From: JAHECQ01 sp047638695
Lineage (GTDB): Bacteria; Actinomycetota; Acidimicrobiia; Acidimicrobiales; SZUA-35
Reading direction: 5' to 3'
DNA length: 15,782 bases
Assembly: GCA_047638695.1 (NCBI GenBank)
Contig: JBLINY010000104.1
Coordinates: forward strand, 1-15,782
In this document: in pieces, positions 1 to 6,081 of the stretch
Layout of the letters: every line of letters begins with the position of its first letter
How positions within the stretch are numbered: position 1 is the first letter of the stretch
Notes under the pieces: generated by a model
Databases searched by the model: none
What the model was told of the DNA's origin: nothing
Seen by the model: only the letters and a program-made list of their open reading frames with translations
Translations under genes and position numbers: made by a program

Positions 1-226
1 CCGCGAGAGGGAGAACCACAAGCAGCTGAAACTGTGAGTGGGAGAGTACCGATGCGGGGCACAGGGGCGGACCGGCTCGTAGTAGCGATGAAGGCCCTGT
101 AATGGGGTCGGAGCGAAGGGGCCGGGCGGTCCACGGTCGCCTCGAGGTCAACCTTTCGGGGGAGGAACCCAGAGGTAGACCAAAGCAAAGGTTGAAGTCA
201 TTTCGCAACCTAACGCCGGACTGTGG

Positions 227-260
227 GAGCCGTATGACGGGAGACTGTCACGTACGGTTC
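227..260 (+). ncRNA. Group II intron domain V (catalytic hairpin)
   Basis: This 34-nt hairpin has the canonical domain V form. The lower stem GAGCCGTA pairs with TACGGTTC and carries the AGC catalytic triad at 228-230. A two-base bulge region (TG / CG side) separates it from an upper stem, ACGG with CTGT, capped by a GAGA tetraloop of the GNRA class. All helix positions are Watson-Crick or G-T pairs, so the catalytic core looks intact rather than decayed. Confidence 0.9.
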
Positions 261-266
261 TGAGAG

Positions 267-293
267 AGCGGGAGGGGGAGGTTCCCTCCCGCT
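267..293 (+). ncRNA. Group II intron domain VI hairpin
   Basis: Positions 267-276 (AGCGGGAGGG) pair perfectly with 284-293 (CCCTCCCGCT) around a 7-nt loop. It directly follows domain V, as domain VI does. No bulged adenosine interrupts the stem; A294, next to the helix, is the only obvious branch-point candidate. The intron may therefore splice by hydrolysis, or the branch site may differ from the usual one; this is inference. Confidence 0.7.
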
Positions 294-328
294 ACTCACC
301 ACCACAGGCAGCGAACCACGAGTTGTCA

Positions 329-356
329 TTGACTTCTGAAGTAGTTCAGATATCAT
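329..356 (+). promoter_or_regulatory. Promoter with palindrome in spacer, toxin-antitoxin module
   Basis: A -35 element TTGACT (329-334) and a -10 element TATCAT (351-356) are separated by 16 bp. Six bases after the -10 comes the ATG at 363, so the mRNA is probably leaderless. A palindrome ACTTC-T-GAAGT (332-342) overlaps the -35 and the spacer; a second, GATATC (349-354), overlaps the -10. This fits autorepression by the downstream antitoxin, as is usual for type II modules, but that is inferred. Confidence 0.6.
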
Positions 357-362
357 CGGAGT

Positions 363-818
363 ATGTCTGTCGTCGAGAGAGCATTCTCAGAGTTCCTGCG
401 TCAACCCAAGAGCGTGGTTGCCGAGTTGGTCGACCACGATGTGTTGCTTCGGCGCAGGAACGCACCTGCTTTGAGGCTTAGTCAGGCTGATCGAGACGAC
501 GATCGCTCCGAAGCGTTCGAAGCACTGTCTCGGCTGTTGCGCAACCTTGCTGTACACAGCCCGGCCGCGCTCGATGGAGCTGTCGACGATGTCTTCGCGT
601 GGGTGACGTTCCTGCCCAAGGCTGATCGTAAGTTGTTCGTCGAGGAACTCACCCGAACACTCGTTGGTGCTGCAGCGGTCGAGAACTACTCGCCGGTCGC
701 TGCGTTGCTTCGGGAATGGTCGGCCACCGCTGAAGTTCACGCCGATCCGGCGCTTGCCCGTCGGCTTCGAGAGCCGCTAGAAGCTGCTGGCGAGCAGGTC
801 GCGGCACCGGTCGGCTGA
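363..818 (+). CDS. Phd/YefM-like antitoxin (putative)
   Basis: This 151-residue protein probably neutralises the toxin encoded 7 bp downstream and represses the pair's promoter. Its first 45 residues resemble the Phd fold: a serine- and charge-rich start, the phrase FLRQPKSVVAELVDHD, then LLRRRNAPALRLS, matching the strand pattern in which Phd antitoxins dimerise and bind DNA. Residues 50-150 are predicted helical and longer than in classical 80-residue Phd proteins; long actinobacterial versions of this kind are known. The ATG lies six bases after a -10 hexamer with no ribosome binding site, pointing to leaderless translation. The family call rests on pattern and on gene order; exact family membership is not certain. 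Confidence 0.65.
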   Translation: MSVVERAFSEFLRQPKSVVAELVDHDVLLRRRNAPALRLSQADRDDDRSEAFEALSRLLRNLAVHSPAALDGAVDDVFAWVTFLPKADRKLFVEELTRTLVGAAAVENYSPVAALLREWSATAEVHADPALARRLREPLEAAGEQVAAPVG

Positions 819-825
819 GCACGGG

Positions 826-1104
826 ATGCCGAAACGCAAGGAACGTGTTGCGCCACCTCCCGCGGCAGCTGGGTCGAACGCTCGGAGGGCATGGGAGAAG
901 ATCACAGCTGATCCGCGTGAGCGCACCACTCGACAGCATCCGTTGAAGGGATCGTTGGGCCAGCGAAGCGTCAACGGCGTGGAGATGGAGCAGTGGCAGT
1001 ACGAGGTCACCGCCGGAGGGCGACTTTGGTACTGCATCGATGACAAGGCGAAAACGGTGTGGCTGACTGGTGCTCACGTTGGCCATCCCAAAGCGACCGA
1101 GTAG
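826..1104 (+). CDS. RelE-like toxin (putative)
   Basis: This 92-residue basic protein is a probable ribosome-associated mRNA interferase or a relative. Seen: a Lys/Arg-rich N terminus (MPKRKERV), a helix with RRAWEKITADPRERT, then HPLKG, followed by the strands EQWQYEVTAGGRLWYCIDD and KTVWLTGAHVGHPKATE. The order helix, H-x-L-K-G, beta strands with GGRLWY and a final strand ending in a conserved HPK-TE is that of RelE/ParE-type toxins of Actinobacteria. It follows the antitoxin-like gene by 7 bp on the same strand, the usual antitoxin-first order. Catalytic residues cannot be assigned firmly from sequence alone. It could instead be an inactive relative. Confidence 0.65.
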   Translation: MPKRKERVAPPPAAAGSNARRAWEKITADPRERTTRQHPLKGSLGQRSVNGVEMEQWQYEVTAGGRLWYCIDDKAKTVWLTGAHVGHPKATE

Positions 1105-1119
1105 ATCACCTCGGCGCGC

Positions 1120-1154
1120 CAGGGGTGTCGCGTTGCTAATGCTTTGCTAATGGC
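1120..1154 (+). repeat. 35-bp direct repeat, copy A
   Basis: This stretch matches 7675-7709 at 31 of 35 positions in the same orientation (differences at repeat positions 7, 15, 21 and 31). It contains two octamers TTGCTAAT (1133-1140 and 1144-1151) spaced 11 bp apart, one helical turn, as in recombinase arm sites or iterons. It starts 16 bp after the toxin stop codon. An attachment-site or element-end role is inferred. Confidence 0.6.
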
Positions 1155-1247
1155 ATCCAGCACACTGGAGCGGTAACGAGAGGTAGGGATTGGCCGGTCG
1201 CTAGATGCCGCTGTAGGGCGCTGGTTACCGCAGGACGACGCTGGATG
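1154..1247. repeat. Nested inverted repeats next to copy A
   Basis: CATCCAGC (1154-1161) is complementary to GCTGGATG (1240-1247), and inside it GCGGTAAC (1170-1177) is complementary to GTTACCGC (1224-1231). The two internal loops are 8 nt each, so a single long hairpin with one symmetric internal loop can form. The terminal loop is about 46 nt. It begins at the last base of repeat copy A. Function unknown; recombination site or structured RNA are both possible. Confidence 0.6.
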
Positions 1248-1260
1248 TCCGTTTGGGGAG

Positions 1261-1286
1261 GTGAGTTCAAGTCCCCCCTTCCGACA
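1261..1286 (+). other. tRNA 3'-end-like sequence (possible attachment-site remnant)
   Basis: AGTTCAAGTCC (1264-1274) closely matches the B-box of tRNA genes, and is followed by CCCC, a seven-base acceptor-like CTTCCGA and a CACA tail. The 5' half of a tRNA is absent, and the T-stem 5' side (GTGAG) does not pair fully with CCCCC. It is not a functional tRNA. Integrating elements often leave such 3' tRNA copies, which is why it is recorded. Confidence 0.3.
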
Positions 1287-1391
1287 CATTTCAGATTGCG
1301 TTTTTCCTGTTAAGACGGTGGTTTCGGCCGTTTGCCTGGCGGGCCATTCTGCACGATTCAGTCCCCGGTGGTGGCGAGGACTGCTCGAAGT

Positions 1392-1475
1392 GATGGCGTT
1401 TCTTGCGTTCGTGACCGTTTCGGCCGGGGAGAGATCAGTGCAGCGGAGCACCACGAACGCCTCGATCAGCTTTCG
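1392..1475 (+). pseudogene. SHOCT-like domain remnant
   Basis: In the frame starting at 1392 the sequence reads like a SHOCT short C-terminal domain: VRDRFGRGEISAAEHHERLD, with the signature R-x-R-[FY]-x-R-G-E-I followed by an amphipathic helix ending in ERL. SHOCT domains normally sit at the C terminus of membrane or secreted proteins. Here there is no convincing upstream protein in this frame and no prompt stop, and its end overlaps the 3' end of the opposite hydrolase gene. It is probably the leftover of a gene lost in the rearrangement that shaped 1105-1465. The match is short, so chance is possible. Confidence 0.35.
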
Positions 1476-2386
1476 CTGACCGCCTCGAGGTGTCCGAGGC
1501 AGAGGGCGGGATCGGTCATTGGGAGATGATGCCCTGCGCCTTCGACGGTGTGAATCGTCACGCGGGGGAGTGTGGACGCGTAGTCGCGGTCGCCGATCCG
1601 GTCGTGCTCACCCCACACGAGGCAAACGCGGATGTCAGTGGTTGCGGCTCGGCGAAGGGCATCTGTCCAGTCGGTCCTACGGATGAGTTGGTCCATGGCG
1701 TCGCGGTAAGCGGGCCAGGTGTGGAGCGAGGCTGATCTTGCGATGGGCACTGGGAGCTGTGGTGAGGCAGCTGCTGCGACGATGCCGGCGAGCCAACGGT
1801 GCGAGCAGTTGAGGTGACAGGCGGCCTGGGCTGATCGCGTGTTTGTGACGAATACCCGGGCCATCAGCCCTGATGAGGCGATGGTGCGGTCGATGGCGTC
1901 GCTGGTCCGATAGACGGGTGGGCCGAAGCAGGCGACGGATGTGATCGGCGTCGTGTCTCGTTGGATCCACCGCATGGCGAGTGCAGACCCCATCGAGTGG
2001 GCGCCGATCCGAAGCGGCCGGTCTGCGAGACCAAGTTCGCTCAGGGCTGCCTCGAGAGCGTCGAGGTGGTCATCGGGGCTGAAGCTGGTTCGTTTCTCGT
2101 CGAGGGATCGACCGAACCCGAGGAGATCTGGCACCACGAGGTTCGCATGTGATGCGAGCTCGTCGAAGTGGTCGCCGAAGATGTTGCCGGTTGCGACCAG
2201 GCCGTGGAGGAGCACGACGGTGTCGTCTCCCGATCCTGCGGCGCGAACATGAAGCGGACCGGCTCGCCGGCCCGGCAATGTGGAAGGTCGCCAGGACTGC
2301 ACTGCTCGGGATTGATGACGGCGGACTTGCCACCATCCCCCAACGGCCGCGGCGACGAGTGCAGACCGCCGCAGCGGAGGTGTCAT
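1466..2386 (-). CDS. Alpha/beta hydrolase, N-terminally anchored
   Basis: This is a serine hydrolase of the alpha/beta fold, about 306 residues. Visible with the chosen start: a hydrophobic segment near residues 8-19 (ALVAAAVGGWW), so it may be membrane-anchored; the oxyanion motif LLHGLVATG (about 59-67); the nucleophile elbow GAHSMG with Ser131; the acid in VWGEHD (Asp262); and the base in GAGHH (His286). The triad is therefore complete. The chosen ATG (2386-2384) overlaps the upstream lipoprotein stop as ATGA, the same coupling seen at the other junctions of this operon; an ATG at 2416 would add 10 residues and a 34-bp overlap. It is the last gene of the copper operon. The substrate cannot be inferred; lipase, esterase or haloperoxidase-like annotations would all be guesses. 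Confidence 0.88.
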   Translation of the reverse strand: MTPPLRRSALVAAAVGGWWQVRRHQSRAVQSWRPSTLPGRRAGPLHVRAAGSGDDTVVLLHGLVATGNIFGDHFDELASHANLVVPDLLGFGRSLDEKRTSFSPDDHLDALEAALSELGLADRPLRIGAHSMGSALAMRWIQRDTTPITSVACFGPPVYRTSDAIDRTIASSGLMARVFVTNTRSAQAACHLNCSHRWLAGIVAAAASPQLPVPIARSASLHTWPAYRDAMDQLIRRTDWTDALRRAATTDIRVCLVWGEHDRIGDRDYASTLPRVTIHTVEGAGHHLPMTDPALCLGHLEAVSES

Positions 2387-3249
2387 CGCTCTGGTGGCGC
2401 GTAGACCGAGGTCCATGATTCGCCGTCATTGGTGCTGGTGTGGATGGTGCCGCCGTGGACGGTGACCCACCACTGGTCATCCTCGATGTGCAGAGTCTCC
2501 ACATCGCTGGGACTGGTGGCGATTTCGGACCACATGCTGTTCGGTGCGGCGGTTTGCCAGAGGGTCCCGTCTGCGGACGCGGCGATGATCTGATCGTGTG
2601 CAGTCCATTCGATCTCAATCACAGCCGGCGCAGTGGGAAGGGGGTCCCAGGTGATCGCGCCGTCTCCGCTGTACCACGCGGCGCCGTCCTCGTCGGTTGC
2701 GATCAGCTGACGGGGGTCGAGGGGGTTTGCTGCGAGGTCTCGAGCGGCCATAACACCGAGGTTCTCCCAATCGCCGCTTGGGGGTCTGAGCATGATCAGG
2801 CCGGCGGTGTCGGCTGCGTAGACGCCAATATCGGTAGGAGCCAGGGCATGGAAGTCGTGTTTGCCGAGCAGGTCGCCCTCGACAGTCCACGTCTCGCCGC
2901 CGTCACCGCTACGGGCCAAGCCCAGATGCGGCGGGTGGTCATCGACCCGGTATTTCTCCAGTCGCAGGTCGGGATGGCCACTGGCAAGAATGTCCAAGTT
3001 GTCTGCGGCCATTGACATGAGGTCGTGCTGTTCGCTTCCGACGAGAACGGCGCGATCGACTGACTCGATTCGGTAGAGGCCGCTATGGCTGGCGACCAGC
3101 AAGCCGCCGTCTTCGTCGATGACCAGGTCGTGGATATGTCCCAGCTCGCCAGGACCCGCCACAAGGTCGCCAGTGTCATTGCTGCAAGCCGACAGCGCCA
3201 ACATGCCGCCGATCATTGCAATGAGCAGTCGTCGTTTAGAGGCGTTCAT
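2383..3249 (-). CDS. BNR-repeat lipoprotein, F510_1955-type
   Basis: This is an exported lipoprotein of 288 residues with a beta-propeller-like body. The signal peptide (MNASKRRLLIAMIGGMLALSAC) ends in the lipobox LSAC, giving a lipidated Cys22. Asp-box-like motifs recur (SGDGGETWT, SGDGAITWD, STNDGESWT), typical of BNR/sialidase-like propellers. The phrases HIHDLVIDEDGGLLVASHSG and ASGHPDLR resemble a family annotated as F510_1955 glycosylhydrolase, for which no enzymatic activity is established to my knowledge. The frame stays open another 80 codons upstream, but that part is low-complexity Arg/His sequence lying across the cytochrome gene, so the ATG at 3249 is chosen; it overlaps the cytochrome stop as ATGA. 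A role as a surface scaffold or metal/redox partner is inferred from context. Confidence 0.85.
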   Translation of the reverse strand: MNASKRRLLIAMIGGMLALSACSNDTGDLVAGPGELGHIHDLVIDEDGGLLVASHSGLYRIESVDRAVLVGSEQHDLMSMAADNLDILASGHPDLRLEKYRVDDHPPHLGLARSGDGGETWTVEGDLLGKHDFHALAPTDIGVYAADTAGLIMLRPPSGDWENLGVMAARDLAANPLDPRQLIATDEDGAAWYSGDGAITWDPLPTAPAVIEIEWTAHDQIIAASADGTLWQTAAPNSMWSEIATSPSDVETLHIEDDQWWVTVHGGTIHTSTNDGESWTSVYAPPER

Positions 3250-3638
3250 TGTTCGAAGCCGAGTGCCTGCTGTTGCGTGCGAATGTAGGTGATGACTTGT
3301 TCGATTTGGCCGTCGGTGATGTCTTCGACGGCGGGCATGTCGCCGAAGCTCCAATGGTGCTGGGGCGCTCCGTTGCGGATGGCGGACCGGTAGGAGTCGT
3401 CGCCATGATGATTTGGTTCGTAGACAATCGACAGCTGCGATGGGCCTTTGCTGGTGCCCCGTAGATCCTCGCCGTGGCAGGACGCGCACCTGGCCTGATA
3501 AATCGTTGCCCCGTCGGCTTCGGCGGCAAGCGGCACCAAAGACTCCAGCGGCGCAGCGACTGGATCATCGCCCCCACACGCTGGGAGAGCGACGGTCAGC
3601 GCAATAACAAGACCGGCGAACATCGATGTGGTTTTCAT
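3246..3638 (-). CDS. Cytochrome c lipoprotein
   Basis: This is a 130-residue single-heme c-type cytochrome carried on the outer face of the membrane. The signal sequence ends at LPAC (Cys21, lipidation). The heme site is CASCH (51-55), and Met101 in FGDMPAVED is the probable sixth ligand, followed by the usual C-terminal helix DGQIEQVITYIRTQ. Size and layout match class I cytochrome c lipoproteins. It overlaps the CopCD gene upstream and the BNR lipoprotein gene downstream by ATGA at both ends, so the three are made together. In this setting it could take electrons from cuprous ion or pass them to a surface oxidase; this is inference. Several His residues (HH 77-78, HH 94-95) are additional possible metal ligands. 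Confidence 0.9.
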   Translation of the reverse strand: MKTTSMFAGLVIALTVALPACGGDDPVAAPLESLVPLAAEADGATIYQARCASCHGEDLRGTSKGPSQLSIVYEPNHHGDDSYRSAIRNGAPQHHWSFGDMPAVEDITDGQIEQVITYIRTQQQALGFEQ

Positions 3639-5152
3639 GATGCTGAGGTCCCGATCAGGAGTGCAGTCGTGATCGTCACGGCAACGAGTGCCACAGCTTC
3701 TAGGGTCACGACGCTGCGGAAACGGTGGGCGACCGCAACGTCGTCTGGTGACCGGTCGAGTTCTGGGACGATGACCTTATGGTTGTATGCGCCGCCCGCA
3801 GCGGCGATAGCGACGAGTGTGACTTTGACCAGCAGCACTTGCCCCCACGATGTAGACCAGAGCTGACTGGGCGAGTCGAGAATAACCACCGATAGCGCGA
3901 CGCCGGCGATCCCTGCGGCGACGAGGGCAACCGCGGCGACAACAGAGAACCTCACAGCGAGTTGCAGCGAGCGAGTGGCGACGTTGTTGCGATTTCGTCG
4001 GGCGATCACGAGCGCCAATATGACCACACCTCCAGCCCAGGTCGCGGCGGTCACGACGTGGATCAGGTTTGCCGCTGCGTGAAGCCAACGCGGGCCCTCC
4101 GAGACCGTATGGCCGTCGAACAGGAACGAGGCCACGATGAGCGCAATGCCGACGAGCGCGGCCGGGCTGGCGCTCGGATGCCAAGCGTGATCACCCTCGT
4201 GCACATAGGGCTCGGTGCCCGACCGTTCCATCGAATGCGACGGTCTGGAGATCCGAGTACCCGACCCCGCCGAAACAAGCTGCTTCACGACGACGACAGG
4301 GTCGCCAGCAGTGGTGGCGGCACGCGTGTCGAACTTTGCTCCGATCATGACAAGCCCGCCGCCAACGAGCCGGAGCACGATCGCCAAACCAAGCGACGAC
4401 CACAGCGTGTCGGCCCACGCCGTCGGCGACCACGATCCGGACCAGCTCGACTCGAGCGTTGCAGCCTGGGCAACAGCTGCGCCGACTGAGCCGAGGATCA
4501 AAAGCGCTCCGGCCCGACGAACCCAATACAACACAGCACGAATGTCTCTGGTGTTGCCCCGTAGCACCAAGGCGGCGAACACCGCTCCGCCGATCGCACC
4601 AACGGCGCCTACTAGTCTCAGAATCCTGCTCAGCCGGAACATCCACGATGCACCTGCGGCCGTGTCAGCGCCGGTGTCCAGGAACGACTCGATATCGACG
4701 CCCTCCCCGTCGACCGCCTCCGATCCTGATGGCGCTGGCGGATCTGGCTCGGGTGCTGCCGCTTCGGCGGTCACGGTGAAGCTGAAGTTGCCGTCGATGG
4801 GATGAGCGTCAGGCGCTGCGACCATCCAGCGAACCCCGACCACGCCACCAGCAAGCGGCTCGTCGAACCGAAGTATCCACGTCAGATTGTCGACGGTCGT
4901 GACCTCGTCGGGTTCACGGACCTGCCCAGACGGATCGAGGACGACGAACCCTTCGCCAGCTGGCGTTGCCTCACCAGAAAAGCTCATCGAGATCCCGGCG
5001 ACCGGCTGGTCGACCGTCTGTCCATCGCTGGGATTGGAGGACTCGAATCCGGTGTGGGCCGACGCCGGGGACGCGGTGCTGAGCAACACGACGAGAGCGA
5101 CGAGCAACGCAGCCCACCAACGTCGAACCGGTCGTGGGGCGACGAAACGCAT
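3635..5152 (-). CDS. CopC-CopD fusion, copper handling/import protein
   Basis: This 505-residue protein joins an extracytoplasmic CopC copper-binding domain to a CopD membrane domain. The signal peptide should end at ASA, leaving His33 as mature residue 1, the classic Cu(II) ligand of CopC; Asp115 and His117 in the motif DAH complete the known site. CopC spans about 33-128, a Pro/Glu-rich linker follows (132-165), then about eight hydrophobic segments of CopD (roughly 178-500), with HVVTAATWAGG (365-375) and the YNHKVIVPEL motif (456-465). A Met/His-rich stretch (305-325, SHSMER...HEGDHAWH) may also bind copper. Length fits YcnJ-like fusions. It is the first gene after the BlaI-type operator, with the ATG six bases after a -10 hexamer (leaderless). 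CopCD proteins are generally linked to copper uptake. Confidence 0.92.
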   Translation of the reverse strand: MRFVAPRPVRRWWAALLVALVVLLSTASPASAHTGFESSNPSDGQTVDQPVAGISMSFSGEATPAGEGFVVLDPSGQVREPDEVTTVDNLTWILRFDEPLAGGVVGVRWMVAAPDAHPIDGNFSFTVTAEAAAPEPDPPAPSGSEAVDGEGVDIESFLDTGADTAAGASWMFRLSRILRLVGAVGAIGGAVFAALVLRGNTRDIRAVLYWVRRAGALLILGSVGAAVAQAATLESSWSGSWSPTAWADTLWSSLGLAIVLRLVGGGLVMIGAKFDTRAATTAGDPVVVVKQLVSAGSGTRISRPSHSMERSGTEPYVHEGDHAWHPSASPAALVGIALIVASFLFDGHTVSEGPRWLHAAANLIHVVTAATWAGGVVILALVIARRNRNNVATRSLQLAVRFSVVAAVALVAAGIAGVALSVVILDSPSQLWSTSWGQVLLVKVTLVAIAAAGGAYNHKVIVPELDRSPDDVAVAHRFRSVVTLEAVALVAVTITTALLIGTSAS

Positions 5153-5158
5153 CAGATC

Positions 5159-5181
5159 AGACTACTACAATGTGTAGTAGT
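5159..5181 (-). promoter_or_regulatory. BlaI-type operator over the copCD -10 element
   Basis: A perfect palindrome with 9-bp arms, ACTACTACA (5161-5169) and TGTAGTAGT (5173-5181), surrounds the spacer ATG. It contains the TACTACA...TGTAGTA half-sites characteristic of BlaI/MecI operators. On the minus strand the outer part overlaps a -10 hexamer TAGTCT (5164-5159) lying six bases before the copCD ATG at 5152, so a bound repressor would block polymerase. The palindrome is seen directly; that BlaI from this window binds it is a strong inference. Confidence 0.85.
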
Positions 5182-5199
5182 TGTTGCGGCAGGTGTTTG

Positions 5200-6081
5200 T
5201 CACGCGACGCCATGGCACAGATGGTCAACCAGCGAGGCGAAATGGTGCAGTTGAACACCAACCGCTGCAGTGATCGCAAACACGCCGACGAACGCAGCAG
5301 CCATGACGGGCGCTGGTGCCGTCAACTCACGGTGCGGCCAGAGCAGCGCTTCCACCCGACGAGTGACCGAGCCGCCTCCGAGGGATGGAACAGCACCGAA
5401 ACCGGGAGCAAGCGCGACGGCGGAAATGGCTCTCGCCACCACGCGCCTGTCGGCCACAACCGACGCTGCAGCCTCGTCGGCTGTGCGTTCGGTGGCATGG
5501 CGGATCTGAGCGCCGAGCGGTTTCAAGAACGGCAGGACGGCCTGGCTGAGCTCGACCGCCAACAGGTATCGATGGTGACCCAGCCGGAGATGGGCTCGTT
5601 CGTGGGCGAAGACTGCCCGGCGTTCGTCGGTGCTGAGCGGCGCCAACAGGCCCGTCGACACGACGACGCATCCGGCTCGGGTGGGAACCGCATACGCGAA
5701 ACAACGCTTCGATTCCACGACCTCGAGCCGACCACTTCTTCGAACGCTGTGCACGGCCTGCCAACGGGCGAACATGATCCGCCCGCAACGAAACGTCGTG
5801 ATGAATAGCGCAATCAGGGCAATCGTTCCCATGATGGGCCCGACCTCGTGATGAAGCGGGATGGCCCGGCACCACTCGACCAGCGCTGACGAACGCGCCG
5901 GCCCCACAGCAAATCCCAACGCAGTCGCAGTCACGATGAGCGTCACAACGCCTGCGGCCGCCACCATCGCTGCAGTCAACAGCGGGACCGAAAGGGCAGG
6001 GCGGAGGCGCCACTCCACGCGTCCCATCAACGCAATCAACGCCACGCCGATCAACGTCGGGAGCACGAAACCGACGCTCAT
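5200..6081 (-). CDS. M56 membrane metalloprotease (BlaR1-like, no PBP sensor)
   Basis: This 293-residue membrane protein is the probable protease that inactivates the BlaI-type repressor. Hydrophobic segments lie at about 3-19, 33-58, 83-98 and 255-277, the four-helix layout of BlaR1. The cytoplasmic loop carries the zinc motif HERAH (160-164) and the third-ligand motif ERTAD (198-202). BlaR1 would continue with a penicillin-binding sensor of about 250 residues; here only 16 residues follow the last helix, containing His279, His280, His287, Cys289 and His290. The second extracytoplasmic loop adds Cys71, His77 and His78. The gene overlaps blaI by ATGA and precedes the copCD operator by about 20 bp. 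Metal sensing is inferred from those residues and from the target genes. Confidence 0.85.
   Translation of the reverse strand: MSVGFVLPTLIGVALIALMGRVEWRLRPALSVPLLTAAMVAAAGVVTLIVTATALGFAVGPARSSALVEWCRAIPLHHEVGPIMGTIALIALFITTFRCGRIMFARWQAVHSVRRSGRLEVVESKRCFAYAVPTRAGCVVVSTGLLAPLSTDERRAVFAHERAHLRLGHHRYLLAVELSQAVLPFLKPLGAQIRHATERTADEAAASVVADRRVVARAISAVALAPGFGAVPSLGGGSVTRRVEALLWPHRELTAPAPVMAAAFVGVFAITAAVGVQLHHFASLVDHLCHGVA

Larger units (their letters stand above)
1..300 (+). mobile_element. Group II intron, 3' part, without ORF (5' end outside window)
   Basis: This is the 3' portion of a self-splicing group II intron. Seen: a domain III-like segment at about 78-123 (GTAGTAGCGATGAAG, then GTAATGGGGTCGGAGCGAAG), the block that normally lies just before the intron-encoded reverse transcriptase. 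Here only about 100 nt follow (124-226) before domain V, and no reverse transcriptase frame exists. In that short domain IV, CAACCTTT (149-156) pairs perfectly with AAAGGTTG (187-194). Domain V is at 227-260 and a domain VI hairpin at 267-293. The 3' splice site is estimated at about 295-302 (ends ...CTACTCACCAC) and is not exact. A compact ORF-less intron would depend on a maturase supplied elsewhere, or be immobile. Recognition is strong for domains V and III; the boundaries are approximate. Confidence 0.85.

Noticed and set aside
62..80. GTAGTAG near the window start as a BlaI half-site
   Set aside because: It belongs to the conserved domain III of the group II intron.
1261..1286. Possible functional tRNA gene
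   Set aside because: Only the T-loop-like and acceptor-like 3' end is present; the T stem mispairs and no 5' acceptor strand TCGGAAG lies upstream.
3250..3489. 80-residue N-terminal extension of the BNR lipoprotein frame
   Set aside because: The extension is Arg/His-rich shadow of the cytochrome gene; the lipoprotein signal begins at the ATG at 3249.
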